DNA of 64,000 nt, taken from assembly GCA_021809435.1 (NCBI GenBank), contig JAKBAD010000006.1, positions 84,242 to 148,241 on the forward strand, read 5' to 3'. The stretch is from Pseudomonadota bacterium (lineage in GTDB: Bacteria > Pseudomonadota > Alphaproteobacteria > Acetobacterales > Acetobacteraceae). The translations under genes were made by a program, and so were the position numbers. This document shows, piece after piece, positions 42,989 to 52,192 of the stretch (positions are counted from its first letter, which is position 1; every line of letters starts with the position of its first letter). The notes beneath the pieces were generated by a model. The model ran no database searches and was not told the DNA's origin. It was given only the letters and a program-made list of their open reading frames with translations.

Positions 42989-44038
42989 TTATTGTGAATA
43001 GCCCTCCAGCTTATTGGCGGCGATCACGTATTGCGGATCCCAGGTGGCGCCGAGATCGACGGGGCCGGAAATTTTTCCGGCGAGCTTCTCAACGTCGAGC
43101 ACTTTCTCGGGACCGCCGGGCGGCATCATGCCGTCGGGCAGGAACTGACCTTTGTCCTGCGTCAGCGCGGCGACATATTGCGCCTCGGTGGTGAGCGGGT
43201 TAGTCACGAAGTCAGGGGGCAGATGATCGGCGATGTCCTGGGCGCTGTGTGTATTGATCCAGTGCATGGTGGCGACCATGGCATCAACCACCGCCTGGGT
43301 TTCCTTCGGGTGTGTTTTCACCCAGTCCGCGCGGGCCAGCACGCCTGCCGCGGGCCAGGCGCCACCAAGCCATTTTTCGGCACCGGCCGTGGTCGCCAGA
43401 TCGATGCCAGAATAGCCGAGCTTCATCGTCTCGATGGCATTTACAGTGGGTTGAGTTGTCATGCCGCATACAATACGATGATTTTGTAGCGCGCTGATCA
43501 ATGTTTGGCCAGCGCCAACACCAACACGGGTGAAATCCTGGGTGGTGAGATGATAACGCGCGGCAAGGTAGAGCGTAAGATCATCCGTGCCTGATCCCAG
43601 ATCAGTCACGCCAACGGATTGCCCCTTCCAATCAGCGGGTGACGAAACACCCGAGCCGGTGGCGCACATGATGCGCTCTCCAGGTGCGCCCGAAAGCTGG
43701 GCGACATCGATGACATCTTTACCATGAAGTTGAAAATCGATGGTATGAACATACCACACACCCGCGAAATCAACCTGCCCGGAGACCATGGCATCCTCCG
43801 CGCCAATGCCGCCTTCCTGCTCGGTGGAGAGCACCATATTGACGCCGTATTTCTTGAAGAAGCCGAGATCTTCCGCGAGTTGATAGGGGAGATAGATCTG
43901 TTTGTCGATCCCGCCAACCATCATGGTCACGGTCGGCAACTGGGTTGCGTCCTGGGCGTGCGCTGCCGGCACATGTGCGGCCAATGCGGCCAGGGCCGTT
44001 GCGGCCATAAGCAGTTTACGTGTTGCTTTGAAATTCAT
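42989..44038 (-). CDS. ABC transporter substrate-binding protein, NMT1/SsuA type
   Basis: 349 residues with a signal peptide ending HVPAAHAQ. The mature protein opens with a YLPYQLAEDLGFFKKYG block, and GVWYVHTIDFQLHGKDVIDV follows, the pattern of nitrate/sulfonate/taurine/thiamine-precursor binding proteins. The actual ligand is unknown. Good ribosome-binding site GAGGAGA. Last gene of the porin-ATPase-permease-binding protein operon. Confidence 0.87.
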   Translation of the reverse strand: MNFKATRKLLMAATALAALAAHVPAAHAQDATQLPTVTMMVGGIDKQIYLPYQLAEDLGFFKKYGVNMVLSTEQEGGIGAEDAMVSGQVDFAGVWYVHTIDFQLHGKDVIDVAQLSGAPGERIMCATGSGVSSPADWKGQSVGVTDLGSGTDDLTLYLAARYHLTTQDFTRVGVGAGQTLISALQNHRIVCGMTTQPTVNAIETMKLGYSGIDLATTAGAEKWLGGAWPAAGVLARADWVKTHPKETQAVVDAMVATMHWINTHSAQDIADHLPPDFVTNPLTTEAQYVAALTQDKGQFLPDGMMPPGGPEKVLDVEKLAGKISGPVDLGATWDPQYVIAANKLEGYSQ

Positions 44039-44064
44039 GATTTCGTCTCCTCAGTGTTGTTGCT

Positions 44065-44916
44065 TCAAATTCCACCGGCGTTGTTGTCATTTGTCCGCGC
44101 CGGACGCCATGCCAGTAGCCGCTTCTCGGCCATGGCCATAAGCCCTTCGGCGCTGATCGCGATGATGCCAATGATCAGCATCGCCCCGAATACGCCGTCT
44201 GTGTCGAAATTATTCTGAGCGGTGGCTATGACAAGGCCAAGTCCATGTTGGGCGCCGAGAAATTCCCCGACGATCGCGCCAATGATTGAAAAGCCTAGCG
44301 CCACATGCAAGCTGGCGATGATCCATGATGTCGCCGAGGGCACCACCACATGCCAGACAACTTCAAGACGTGAGGCACCAAGAATACGGGCATGATTGAC
44401 GAGGTTTCTGTCCACGCTCTTCACACCCTGGTAGGCATTGAAGAACACCACGAAAAACACCAGAACAGCCGCCAGCATGACTTTCGAAGGCAAACCAAGC
44501 CCCAGCCAGATAACAAAGATGGATCCAAGAACGATACGGGGCAGGGCGTTCACCACCTTGATATAGGGCGTGAGAATATCGGAAAGCAGCGGAACTTCCC
44601 CGAGCAATACTCCGAAAAACACGCCAGCGGTTACACCGGCGATAAAGCCGAGTAGCGACTCCTCCATGGTTACCCATATCTGGTACCAGAATGAGCCATA
44701 GGCCGTGCCGTGGGTGAACCAGTCGGCCAGGCGCTCGATAATCCCAAGCGGGGAGCCGGCGAAGAATGGATCGATGATTTTATAATCCGTGAGCAGTTGC
44801 CAAGCTCCCACGATGAACACCAGCGTGCCCACGCGCCCTGCGAGAACCAGTTTACGGTACCGTGCCGCGCGCGCTCGAGCCAGTTGGGCGACGTCAATTT
44901 CCTGTGCGCCGCTCAT
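44065..44916 (-). CDS. ABC transporter permease, SsuC/TauC type
   Basis: 283 residues, six hydrophobic helices. The binding-protein-dependent transport motif is the EAA-like loop HARILGASRLEVVWHVVVPS. Start overlaps the ATPase stop by 4 bases. Inner-membrane channel of the importer. Confidence 0.9.
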   Translation of the reverse strand: MSGAQEIDVAQLARARAARYRKLVLAGRVGTLVFIVGAWQLLTDYKIIDPFFAGSPLGIIERLADWFTHGTAYGSFWYQIWVTMEESLLGFIAGVTAGVFFGVLLGEVPLLSDILTPYIKVVNALPRIVLGSIFVIWLGLGLPSKVMLAAVLVFFVVFFNAYQGVKSVDRNLVNHARILGASRLEVVWHVVVPSATSWIIASLHVALGFSIIGAIVGEFLGAQHGLGLVIATAQNNFDTDGVFGAMLIIGIIAISAEGLMAMAEKRLLAWRPARTNDNNAGGI

Positions 44917-45800
44917 TTGTCACCTGCCTTACGCGAGGCCGCCATGGCATAAGAGCGCTCAACCTCTTCCCGCAGCGATGTCCATATCATTTTATATAAC
45001 TCCAGAAATCTTGCCTCGAAGCGGATATCTTGAATTTGTCCGCGTGGACGCGGCAGATCAATTTCAAAAACATCCTTGACAGTAGCTGGGCCAACCGTCA
45101 TCACCACGACCTGGTCGGCAATGGCGATCGCCTCCTCGAGATCATGAGTGACAAACATCACAGATGGCCGGGTCTGTTCCCATAATCTCATGAGTTCGTT
45201 GGTCATGATCGCGCGTGTCTGCACGTCCAGAGCCGAGAATGGCTCGTCCATCATCAGCAGCGAGGGATTGTTGATCAAGGTTGCCGCCAGTTGTACGCGC
45301 TTGCGCATACCGCCTGAAAGCTGATGGGGATAGTGATCTTCGAAACCTGAAAGGCCAACGGTTGTCAACCAGTCGCGGGCTAACTCGCGCGCCTCGGTCT
45401 TTGTGGCGCCGCGCAATTGCGGGCCCAGCGCGACATTGGCAATGACCGACTTCCAGGGTAGCAAGGCATCATGCTGAAATACAAACCCGACGCCAGGCGT
45501 GATGCCATCGACCTGGCGTCCACCGACATGAACGGTGCCAGCGCTCGGGGTGTCTAGCCCCGAGGTTAGCGTCAAGGTGGTCGATTTACCGCAGCCCGTG
45601 GGGCCCACGATGGCGCAGAATTTTCCCGCGCCGATCTTCAGGTTGACATCACGGATCGCGGTCATTGCCTGACCGGTGGGGGTCACGAATCTTTTCGTGA
45701 CACCGGCCAGAACAATATCGCCGCCGCTTGTTGGATTGCTGATCATCGACAGGCTTTCGACCTCCATCTTAAAATTCCGGGGTTTTTTTAGAAATGCCAT
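44913..45800 (-). CDS. ABC transporter ATP-binding protein, SsuB/TauB type
   Basis: 295 residues. Walker A GPTGCGKST, signature LSGGMRKRVQLA, Walker B LLMMDEPFSALD and the H-loop TVTHDLEEAIA-like FVTHDLEEAIAIAD. The start is uncertain: ATG 45800 overlaps the porin gene end by 13 bases and gives an extra N-terminal stretch; ATG 45767 or 45746 would begin nearer the conserved domain. Confidence 0.9.
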   Translation of the reverse strand: MAFLKKPRNFKMEVESLSMISNPTSGGDIVLAGVTKRFVTPTGQAMTAIRDVNLKIGAGKFCAIVGPTGCGKSTTLTLTSGLDTPSAGTVHVGGRQVDGITPGVGFVFQHDALLPWKSVIANVALGPQLRGATKTEARELARDWLTTVGLSGFEDHYPHQLSGGMRKRVQLAATLINNPSLLMMDEPFSALDVQTRAIMTNELMRLWEQTRPSVMFVTHDLEEAIAIADQVVVMTVGPATVKDVFEIDLPRPRGQIQDIRFEARFLELYKMIWTSLREEVERSYAMAASRKAGDK

Positions 45801-47323
45801 ACGCCACCAAACAGCACCTTGGCCGCATTTTGAGGTGTCACGCCGGTTGATTTCTGATATTGCTTCTGTCCCAGCCAGACTTCGACACCGACATCAGCCG
45901 TCGGCACCACCTGCCAGAGGAGATTGGCCGCCACGGTCTTGGTGGCAACCGCGTTCGATGTATCCGCCGGCAGGAAGGATGCCAGATTGTCGTGGTTATA
46001 GCCAATCGTTACGGTTGAGCGCAGCGTCGGCAGCCAGAAATGCTGATAGTAGAGCGCAAAGCCCTGATCGTCCTGAAGCTTGGTCTGAATCGTCTGTGGG
46101 GTCCCGGTTGTGCCGTTATTGACCGCGAGGACCGAGGCGACGTTGCCGCCGAAATCATCGGGGATATAGCGCCCGATGGAGCCGGTCCAGTACTGACCGC
46201 CAATATTGTCCTGGCCAAAGGCGGCGGCGAGGGCACCAAGATTGACCTGCCCGCCGATGATGGTGGCGCCGGTTACGTGGCTGGTACGGTGGCCATAGCC
46301 ATCTTCATAAGCAATATCGCGCAGCACGCCGGAAAGCTGCAGGTGCAGCAGATCGGTGGTGTATTGATAGCGGAGGCTGAAGTCGGGCATCGGTTCGGTC
46401 TTCGAGGCAACCTCGATATTATCGCGCGTATCCTGATAGCCAGATTGCGGATTCTCAACCGCGAGGCTGACCATGCTCGTCTTGTTCGCGGTCCAGGTAT
46501 AGCGCAATTGTTCGGTGCGTTCCGCCGGCAGGCCGGCGGGGCCGGCAAAATCCATGGTTTCAGGCGTGTCGTTATTGTCGATGAAGTTGGAGTTCATCAT
46601 GCCGAGCGCGAACGGACCAATGGTGCCATAGGCGAACACAATACGCGCGGAGTATGAGTTGTTCTGCAATGCCTGATTATAGTCACCACCACTGACAAAT
46701 CCCCATAGATCAATGGCGAAATTGGTCGTGATGGGGCCATACGGTGAGGGCGTGCTGCTCTGCACTACAAGCCGTGAAACCTTGCTGTTGAACTGGAAGT
46801 CACCGCTTGTCGCACTGCGGGCTGGGCCGCTTGGGTCGAGATTGCCGATGGAGAATTTGGGCCCCAAATTTTCGGTCGGATTATACTCGCCCTGCAAATT
46901 GACAAACCCGCTGATGCGGATTGATGTATCCGTGCCCGGCACGATGAAGGAGCCTGGTAACGTGCCTTTACTGACATAATCGGTATTGAGGCTCTGCTGT
47001 TCGGCCCGCACGGGGGCGAGCCCGGGCAGTTTGGCGGCGGCGGCGTTGGCGGCGGCAATTTGCGCTTCTTCCCTGGTCTGGCGCATTTCCAGCGATTCAG
47101 CGTCGGCTTTACGCTGCGCGGCCTCGGCCTGTTCGGCGGCGTGCTCGCGGGCTTGTTGGGCCTCAACGGCCTGCAACTTTGCGGAGATCGTCGCCAGTTG
47201 CGCCGACAGGCTGTTGATTTGGCCTTGCATGTCGCTGGCGGATTGCGCATGTGCCGCCATGGGCAGGCACAGCGCGATCACGGCAGCCGAATTCATTAAG
47301 CCTGGGCGTAACCCGAATCTCAT
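45788..47323 (-). CDS. DcaP-like outer-membrane porin with N-terminal coiled coil
   Basis: 511 residues. Signal peptide ends MAAHAQS; an Ala/Gln/Glu coiled coil covers about 28-95; IRISGFVNLQGEYNPT opens the beta-barrel, and the last residues (LFGGVWHF) end in an aromatic as outer-membrane barrels do. DcaP-type trimeric channels pass dicarboxylates and other anions. First gene of an operon with an ABC importer, so it probably admits the same anionic substrate. GGGAGG lies 7 bases upstream. Confidence 0.85.
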   Translation of the reverse strand: MRFGLRPGLMNSAAVIALCLPMAAHAQSASDMQGQINSLSAQLATISAKLQAVEAQQAREHAAEQAEAAQRKADAESLEMRQTREEAQIAAANAAAAKLPGLAPVRAEQQSLNTDYVSKGTLPGSFIVPGTDTSIRISGFVNLQGEYNPTENLGPKFSIGNLDPSGPARSATSGDFQFNSKVSRLVVQSSTPSPYGPITTNFAIDLWGFVSGGDYNQALQNNSYSARIVFAYGTIGPFALGMMNSNFIDNNDTPETMDFAGPAGLPAERTEQLRYTWTANKTSMVSLAVENPQSGYQDTRDNIEVASKTEPMPDFSLRYQYTTDLLHLQLSGVLRDIAYEDGYGHRTSHVTGATIIGGQVNLGALAAAFGQDNIGGQYWTGSIGRYIPDDFGGNVASVLAVNNGTTGTPQTIQTKLQDDQGFALYYQHFWLPTLRSTVTIGYNHDNLASFLPADTSNAVATKTVAANLLWQVVPTADVGVEVWLGQKQYQKSTGVTPQNAAKVLFGGVWHF

Positions 47324-47429
47324 TATTATCCTCCCGAATTGCTTTTTCAGCCGTGCGTCTTGGTCGCTACGGTGAACAGACTATCGGGGGGATGGCTTCC
47401 CCTATTCGTGTCGCGAAGTTGGTAAAATT

Positions 47430-48116
47430 TTAATGTTTTGGTGAGTGTGGGGGCTGTCTGGTCATGTTCACCACGGTGCCTCGGCGAATTCCGAACATGC
47501 GGAGCACGATATCCTCGCCGAGCAGATGATGCAGCGCGGCCATGGCCGCGTGGCCCAGCAAATAAGCCCACATCAGGTTGGCAATCGTGCTGTGAACATC
47601 AAGCACCAGCGCGGACAGGCTGGTGTTTGGCCAAAAGAAATAGGCCGTGCCGGTGGCCGCCATGGCCGCCACCGTGAGCAGGCCAAGCCCGTGTACCGCG
47701 CTGGCCAGTGCCCCGTCGGGTTCGCTCACCAGCTCGCCATGCCAAAGGCCGCGCGCCTGGCCCAGGGCGTCTTGCGCAACGGCCCGGATGGCGCGCCCCG
47801 ACCCCCAGGGCACCAGCCGCACCAGCTTGGTTTCACCGTGACGGAGCAAGGCCCACAGCCAAAACAGCGTCACCAGCACCGCGCCCGCCAGACCGGCATA
47901 TTCATGCGCCAGCAACAAGCCCGATGCCGCTTGCCCCGGCACGGGGCCGTTCATGAATTCGCTGCTGGCCAACTGGCCAATGACGCTGAGCAGCAGCAGG
48001 CCATGCAACGCCCGCGTGGTAACCGAGCGCGGCTGGCGCCGCCCGTCGGCATGGTAAACCGCAGTCTGCGAGAATACGGCGCGGGCCAGGATTTGGCGGG
48101 GGGTCATCAAGCTCAT
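47430..48116 (-). CDS. Cytochrome b561-type membrane protein
   Basis: 228 residues with four hydrophobic helices. Histidines that could bind two b haems are in TRALHGLLLLSV, LLAHEYAGLAG, ASAVHGLGLLTV and DVHSTIANLMWAYLLGHA. Likely a membrane quinone-linked electron carrier. It starts 132 bases from the divergent two-component regulator at 48249, which may control it. ATG 48107 is an alternative start. Confidence 0.78.
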   Translation of the reverse strand: MSLMTPRQILARAVFSQTAVYHADGRRQPRSVTTRALHGLLLLSVIGQLASSEFMNGPVPGQAASGLLLAHEYAGLAGAVLVTLFWLWALLRHGETKLVRLVPWGSGRAIRAVAQDALGQARGLWHGELVSEPDGALASAVHGLGLLTVAAMAATGTAYFFWPNTSLSALVLDVHSTIANLMWAYLLGHAAMAALHHLLGEDIVLRMFGIRRGTVVNMTRQPPHSPKH

Positions 48117-48248
48117 CCACTCTCTCGTCGTGAAATATATATCGATCAGCCGGGTTTATCGCATGCAATGCTTACACGCACCTGACACTCCCGTCGTGGT
48201 GCCGTATCTCTGCGATGCAATGCTATCACCGGGGTGAGGAGGGCTGGC

Positions 48249-48923
48249 ATGAAGCTGCTGGTGGTTGAGGATGAGCCGGAACTGGGCAGGCTGTTATGTA
48301 GCGCATTCGAGCGGGCCGGCTTTGCCGTTGATCTGGCCACCAGCCTGCACGAGGGGCGCGGCTTTCTCGCCGTTGCCGGTTATGATGCCGCCGTGCTTGA
48401 CCTGTCCCTGCCCGATGGCGATGGTTTGTCTCTACTCGCCGAGTTGCGCCGTGCCGGGGCGGGCTTGCCGGTTCTCATTCTCACCGCCCGGGACGCGCCC
48501 GAAGACCGCGTGCACGGCCTGAATGCCGGGGCCGATGATTATCTCGTCAAGCCATTTCACCTGCCCGAGCTCATCGCGCGTATCCGTGCCTTGCTGCGCC
48601 GGCCCAGCGCGGCGCTGGGCCTTACCCTCTCCTTGGGTAATCTCGAGCTCGATACGGTCCTGCGCCAGGCGCGGGTTGGTGGGCAAATCCTGCTCCTCTC
48701 ACCACGCGAAATCTCGGTGCTGGAGCTGTTGCTGCGCCATCAGGGCCAAGTGGCCTTGCGGGCCTCGCTGGAAGACCGGCTCTATGGCATGGACCGCGAC
48801 TTCACGCCCAACGCCCTGGAGGTGTTGATCCACCGGCTGCGCCGCCGCCTGCAAGACGCCGGCGCCAGCCCGCTGATCCACACGATTCGCGGCGTGGGAT
48901 ACCTTATGGCTCCACCCTCATGA
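48249..48923 (+). CDS. OmpR-family response regulator (QseB/PmrA-like)
   Basis: 224 residues. Receiver domain with phosphoacceptor Asp51 (AVLDLSLPDGDG) and the lysine in YLVKPFHLPEL. Winged-helix DNA-binding domain ends IHTIRGVGYLM. GAGGAGG lies 6 bases before ATG 48249; a slightly longer start at 48234 overlaps that site. Overlaps the kinase gene by 4 bases. Divergent from the cytochrome b561-type gene. Confidence 0.92.
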   Translation: MKLLVVEDEPELGRLLCSAFERAGFAVDLATSLHEGRGFLAVAGYDAAVLDLSLPDGDGLSLLAELRRAGAGLPVLILTARDAPEDRVHGLNAGADDYLVKPFHLPELIARIRALLRRPSAALGLTLSLGNLELDTVLRQARVGGQILLLSPREISVLELLLRHQGQVALRASLEDRLYGMDRDFTPNALEVLIHRLRRRLQDAGASPLIHTIRGVGYLMAPPS

Positions 48924-50293
48924 CCGAGCCGCTAAATACCCAGCCCCCAGCGGGGCGCCAATGGTCTCTTACTTGGCGGCTGGCCTGGCGGCTGGCTCTG
49001 GTAACGCTCTGCGCCATTTTGCTGGCGGCCAGTGCCGTGGCTTGGCGCACATTGGCCGAGTTGCGCGACCTCGACGACGCCGCGATGCAGCAGCAAGTGC
49101 GGTTCCTCATTCACAACCTGCCTGTTCCCCCCGCCGCCACCCCCTTTATCCTGCCGCCCGCCGTGGTCGACCGATTCCGCTTCTCCGACGATGACACATT
49201 ATTCCTGATTCTTGGCAGCGGCGGGCGGCGGCTCTCCACCTCGAATCCAGCCGAAGCCGATATCGTGACGCCGTTTCTACCCCGCCCACTCAGTCCCGGA
49301 TTTTTCCTGGTTCCCCCTTTGCCCGGTCATCCCCGCGGCTTGCTCGGTTTTGCCGCCACCAGCGATGGGCGGATCGTGGTTTTGGTGCAAGGCCGCACGC
49401 AGGTCGCCACCATCATCGATGGTCTGACCACCCAATTTCTGGGCACGGCAATCTGGCTGCTGCTGCCGCTCGGCGTGCTCATGCTGGGGGTTAGCATTTT
49501 CACGCTGCGCAACGCCTTGCGGCCCCTTACCCTCGCCTCGGCCGCCGCCGCCGCCATTCGGCCCGGCGACGTCGGCAGCCGCCTGCCGCTCGCCGGGCTG
49601 CCGCGCGAAATCACCCCCCTGGTCACCGCCGTGAACGACGCCCTGAACCGCCTTGAATTCACCATTACCGCGCAGCGCGGCTTCATGGCCCAGGCCGCGC
49701 ATGGGTTGCGCACCCCGTTGGCTGTGCTTGCCGCGCGCATCGACACTCTGCCCCCCACCCCCGAAACCCAGGAGCTGCGTCAGGATGTGGACCGGATGAG
49801 CCGTCTGCTCTCGCAATTGCTGGGTATGGCGCGGCTGGAAAGTCTGCCGCTTCGGCTGAATGAGACCATCGAGCTGCGCGATGCCGCGAAGGAGGCCATA
49901 ACCAGCCTGGCGCCCCTGGCGGTGCATCAAGGGGTGGATCTGGCTTTGACCGGCGCGGCCTCGCTCAAGGTTACCGGCAATCATGCCGCCCTGGTGCTGG
50001 CGCTGACCAACTTGATTGAAAACGCCCTGGGCTACGCGCCGCCGGGTACCAGTGTCGAGGTGGCGCTGCAGCCGCCCGCCAGTGTCATGGTGCGCGATCG
50101 TGGGCCGGGCATTCCTCCCGCCGAGGCGCAACGCTTGCTGCGGGCGTTCGAGCGTGGTGCCCACGCCAAACAGGGTGGCGCCGGTCTGGGGCTGGCCATT
50201 GTCTCGGAAATCGCCACCGCCCACGGGGGGCACGTGCAACTCTCGCAAAGGCCGGGCGGCGGGGCGGAGGTTGAGCTTAGTCTCGGCAAATGA
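48920..50293 (+). CDS. Sensor histidine kinase (QseC-like)
   Basis: 457 residues. Two transmembrane helices (about 24-40 and 172-195) flank a periplasmic domain of about 130 residues. HAMP, phosphoacceptor His261 in AQAAHGLRTPLAVL, N-box LTNLIENALGYA and G-box VRDRGPGIP follow. Pairs with the regulator at 48249. Ends 16 bases before the convergent ubiV gene. Confidence 0.91.
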   Translation: MTEPLNTQPPAGRQWSLTWRLAWRLALVTLCAILLAASAVAWRTLAELRDLDDAAMQQQVRFLIHNLPVPPAATPFILPPAVVDRFRFSDDDTLFLILGSGGRRLSTSNPAEADIVTPFLPRPLSPGFFLVPPLPGHPRGLLGFAATSDGRIVVLVQGRTQVATIIDGLTTQFLGTAIWLLLPLGVLMLGVSIFTLRNALRPLTLASAAAAAIRPGDVGSRLPLAGLPREITPLVTAVNDALNRLEFTITAQRGFMAQAAHGLRTPLAVLAARIDTLPPTPETQELRQDVDRMSRLLSQLLGMARLESLPLRLNETIELRDAAKEAITSLAPLAVHQGVDLALTGAASLKVTGNHAALVLALTNLIENALGYAPPGTSVEVALQPPASVMVRDRGPGIPPAEAQRLLRAFERGAHAKQGGAGLGLAIVSEIATAHGGHVQLSQRPGGGAEVELSLGK

Positions 50294-50309
50294 CCCGCCA
50301 GGGTGTCTG

Positions 50310-51209
50310 CTATATCCCCGCCTCCACCCAGGCCAGCCCCTCCCGGCCATATAAAAAGCCGTTTTGCCAGGGCCGCTCGCCGGTCAGCCCGCGCAGCGCA
50401 TCTTCGGCTTCATCGGCCGCCAGCGTATGGGTGAGTGTGGCCCGGTGCAGCCGCGCGGTCTCAACCATGTCGATATCTTGCGGGGAGAGCCGGAAATGCG
50501 TCACCCCTAAAGCCTGCAGGGCCGGTAAATTGCGCAGCTGCACCATATACCCGCTCGATAATGTTTGCGTACCATTGATCGAGAGCAGCTCACGCCCGTC
50601 GAGCGTCTCGGCGGGCTGGCCATCGGGGTCGAGGCCGCATACGAACTGGCAAGAATCCTTGGTGAGCCCATGGGAGCGCGCATGATAGCAGCGCATGGCC
50701 ACCGAGAGTGGTTGGCGGCCGAAAATCTGCACCTCGGTTTCGCCGCCCCGCGCCGCCAATAAACCGATCGTGCGCGCCGAAACCTCCACCGGCAGCACCA
50801 CGCGCGCCGCCCCGCCTTTGGTCAAAACATCATACGTGCCCTCGTTGAACACATTGATATAAGGGCCGATCACGTGCGGGCGGCCAAATAATTCATGCAG
50901 ACTGGCGGCGTCGTTCACCTCGACCATGGCGCCGCTGGCGGCCAGATGGCGCACGGCCTCCATTTCCCGATCATCGGTGATCACCGCCAAGGTCGAGCGC
51001 ACCACCTGCTTGCCCGCCGCCTCCAGCCGGTCCAGCACGGCTGGCACATGCGCGGCATAAAGCGGCTCGCGCTTGGCGCACACCACTTCGCCCAGATACA
51101 CGCAGTCAATGTCCGCCTCATCCGCGATGCGGAAATAGAAATCACGCCATTTCGCGGCGGGCCAGTGAAACAGCAGCGGGCCGAGGGTGAGGTGCGGGGC
51201 AGGGGTCAT
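50310..51209 (-). CDS. ubiV: UbiV, oxygen-independent ubiquinone hydroxylation protein (U32 family)
   Basis: With UbiU it hydroxylates the ubiquinone ring without O2, using prephenate-linked chemistry and Fe-S clusters. 299 residues. All four cluster cysteines expected from E. coli UbiV are present with the right spacing: Cys44 (GEVVCAKRE), Cys174, Cys187 and Cys191 (RCYHARSHGLTKDSCQFVC). ATG 51209 overlaps the ubiU stop by 4 bases (ATGA). Part of ubiT-ubiU-ubiV. Confidence 0.93.
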   Translation of the reverse strand: MTPAPHLTLGPLLFHWPAAKWRDFYFRIADEADIDCVYLGEVVCAKREPLYAAHVPAVLDRLEAAGKQVVRSTLAVITDDREMEAVRHLAASGAMVEVNDAASLHELFGRPHVIGPYINVFNEGTYDVLTKGGAARVVLPVEVSARTIGLLAARGGETEVQIFGRQPLSVAMRCYHARSHGLTKDSCQFVCGLDPDGQPAETLDGRELLSINGTQTLSSGYMVQLRNLPALQALGVTHFRLSPQDIDMVETARLHRATLTHTLAADEAEDALRGLTGERPWQNGFLYGREGLAWVEAGI

Positions 51210-52192
51210 CTCCAACCTTTCCGGTATGCGCCATGTGTTTCACGCCCGCCTTCGGCCACGGCCGCCAGGCTATGCCCGGAATCGGGCGCCTCGCCGCGTT
51301 CCAGCGCGTCGATGGCCTGTCGAAACCGGCTCACCACCTCGCTCACATAAGCCCGGCTGCGCTGGCGGCCTTCGATTTTGAGCGCCGTGACGCCAGCGGC
51401 CTTGAGGTCGGCAAGCATGTCGATGGCATTGAGCGCCACCGGCTCCTCAAACAAATAAGACGCCCGGCCCTGCGTGACATAGCGCCCCTTGCACGGCGTG
51501 GGGTAGGCCGCGGGCTCGCCCCGGCAAAAGCGGTTCAACGTCACGCCCCCCAGGCAGGAGCGCACGCCATCGCCATCATCTTGATAGACAACATGGCTGG
51601 CTGGCGCGCAGGCGCCTTCAGAGGTTGGCGACAGGCCGGTGATGTAAGATGACAGAAAACACCGCCCCTCTGACATCGGGCCGACACTGCCGAACGCGAA
51701 AACCTCAGTCTCTATGCCAAGCCGTTTGATCAGCAGGGCAATCTGCTCAACCGACAAAATGCGCGGCAGCACCACGCGGCTGATGCCAAACCGGTCGCGG
51801 TAAAAGCTGATCGAGAGATCATTCGACGCCGACGCCTGCACCGACAAATGCCGTCGCAGGCGTGGATGACGGTTCATGGCATAATCAAGTAGACCGATAT
51901 CGGCGAGAATAACGGCATCCGCTCCGGCGTCGGTGGCATTATCGATGGCGCGTCGCCACGGTGCCGGATTGCCCGCCGCGGGAAATGTATTCACCGCCAC
52001 CAACACCTTGCGCCCATGTCTGTGCGCATAGGCAATGCCGTCGGTGATTTCCTTCTGGTCAAAATTCAGGCCCGGATAATTGCGGGCGTTGGTAACATCG
52101 CGATAGCCGCAATAAACCGTGTCGGCGCCGGCATCTATCGCCGCGCGCAGGGCCGCGGGTGTGCCCGCGGGGCAAACCAGTTCAAGACTCAT
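51206..52192 (-). CDS. ubiU: UbiU, oxygen-independent ubiquinone hydroxylation protein (U32 family), one cluster Cys missing
   Basis: 328 residues, clear UbiU: LELVCPAG start, RDVTNARNYPGLNF, LSVQASASN and KIEGRQRSRAYVSEVV. E. coli UbiU binds [4Fe-4S] through four cysteines. Here Cys178 (SEGRCFLSSY), Cys195 (EGACAPA) and Cys234 (PTPCKGRY) are kept, but the first ligand position is Gly171 (AFGSVGPMSEG in place of a cysteine). Two extra cysteines, Cys213 and Cys223, lie nearby and could substitute. Start 52192 overlaps ubiT by 11 bases. Confidence 0.93.
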   Translation of the reverse strand: MSLELVCPAGTPAALRAAIDAGADTVYCGYRDVTNARNYPGLNFDQKEITDGIAYAHRHGRKVLVAVNTFPAAGNPAPWRRAIDNATDAGADAVILADIGLLDYAMNRHPRLRRHLSVQASASNDLSISFYRDRFGISRVVLPRILSVEQIALLIKRLGIETEVFAFGSVGPMSEGRCFLSSYITGLSPTSEGACAPASHVVYQDDGDGVRSCLGGVTLNRFCRGEPAAYPTPCKGRYVTQGRASYLFEEPVALNAIDMLADLKAAGVTALKIEGRQRSRAYVSEVVSRFRQAIDALERGEAPDSGHSLAAVAEGGRETHGAYRKGWR

